From contig NZ_CP009576.1 in assembly GCF_000763495.1 (NCBI RefSeq), positions 1,808,001 through 1,872,000 of the forward strand: a stretch of DNA of 64,000 bases, given 5' to 3'. Under the pieces are notes generated by a model that had not been told where the DNA came from, made no database searches, and saw only the letters and a program-made list of their open reading frames with translations. This document shows positions 63,787 through 64,000 of the stretch, piece by piece. Made by a program: the position numbers and the translations under genes. Numbering within the stretch: position 1 is the first letter of the stretch; each line of letters starts with the position of its first letter. The stretch comes from Listeria ivanovii subsp. londoniensis. GTDB lineage: Bacteria; Bacillota; Bacilli; Lactobacillales; Listeriaceae.

Positions 63787-64000
63787 TCAAGAAGCTGTAT
63801 CTGTTGTAATACTTGAAGGGTTAAGTCCTGCTTCTTTTAGTACGTTGGCAATTGCTTCATCTGCTTTAGTCATTGCTTCGTCTGCTTTTGTTGTATCGCG
63901 TCCGCTAGCTTTAAGCGCATCTGATTCTTGTTTGTATGCAATACTTAAGTCTTCTACAGCTGTTTTGAAATCATCTGTATATTTACCAAGATCAGGTGTT
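63787..64000 (-). CDS. C-terminal fragment of a gene running off the window
   Basis: An open frame on the minus strand ends with TGA at 63787-63789 and is open to the right edge (71 codons visible). The translation is hydrophilic, rich in Asp, Lys, Ala and Thr (TPDLGKYTDDFKTAVEDLSI, KASGRDTTKADEAMTKADEA, LNPSSITTDTAS). The style resembles the helical tail of a secreted or lipoprotein stress protein, but the N terminus is outside, so I cannot name it. Confidence 0.75.
   Translation of the reverse strand, partial: TPDLGKYTDDFKTAVEDLSIAYKQESDALKASGRDTTKADEAMTKADEAIANVLKEAGLNPSSITTDTAS

Noticed and set aside
1-64000. CRISPR arrays, prophage, insertion sequences, tRNA or rRNA genes
   Set aside because: I read both strands for direct repeats, transposase or integrase genes and tRNA-like cloverleaf ends and saw none.

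Overview
The window is a chromosomal segment of a low-GC Gram-positive bacterium of the genus Listeria, most likely L. monocytogenes or a very close relative. The basis is the gene order rpsD, tyrS, ccpA, aroA, the ytp genes, a trp operon next to a bifunctional adhE/lap gene, aconitase, an RsbR paralog and sbcCD, plus T-box leaders and AT-rich spacers. No tRNA, rRNA, insertion sequence, phage gene or CRISPR array was seen. Nearly all genes look intact. One C-terminal gene fragment runs off the right edge.

Layout. 0-3.3 kb: free methionine sulfoxide reductase, rpsD with an S4-type leader, and tyrS behind a Tyr T-box. 3.3-10.3 kb: ccpA, DAHP synthase/chorismate mutase, a two-gene envelope stress operon behind a SigmaB-type promoter, an M29 aminopeptidase, a peroxiredoxin under a perfect PerR box, and murC. 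10.5-16.9 kb: the soluble FtsK-type translocase sftA and the ytpR-ytpQ-ytpP group, an M42 aminopeptidase and a PepSY-like protein. 16.9-23.5 kb: a sugar-uptake cassette (LicR-type activator; lactose/cellobiose-class PTS IIC, IIB and IIA; a cytoplasmic GH3 glycosidase) with a cre-like site in its promoter, preceded by a DUF156 regulator that lacks the family's metal ligands. This is the part that looks most like accessory DNA. 23.6-36.8 kb: lactonase-like hydrolase, trmB, a phosphotransferase-like protein, a MarR/MFS pair, D-amino-acid transaminase and PepV, NUDIX, NAD(P)HX dehydratase, a PAP2 phosphatase, and two tandem MurJ/SpoVB-type flippases.

36.8-43.7 kb is the complete trpEGDCFBA operon (minus strand), with overlapping genes and two complete Trp T-box riboswitches in series. 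44-49.5 kb: adhE (lap) behind a Rex-like operator, a VOC protein and an ABC exporter. 49.5-55.1 kb: MccF-like peptidase, Tag glycosylase, aconitase with a CcpC-type dyad, and a SNF2-YflT-RsbR paralog stress operon reaching to 58.7 kb. 58.8-64 kb: sbcDC, a divergent plsC-like acyltransferase and a truncated gene at the edge.

I found no wholly new multi-gene system. The most interesting points are (i) tandem Trp T-boxes whose antiterminator bulges differ at the base that reads the tRNA discriminator, (ii) an RsbR paralog in which both phospho-accepting threonines are aspartates, (iii) a DUF156/CsoR-fold regulator with all three metal or thiol ligands missing next to a PTS regulator, (iv) a PlsC-like protein with altered motif residues, and (v) several well-formed palindromes at promoters.
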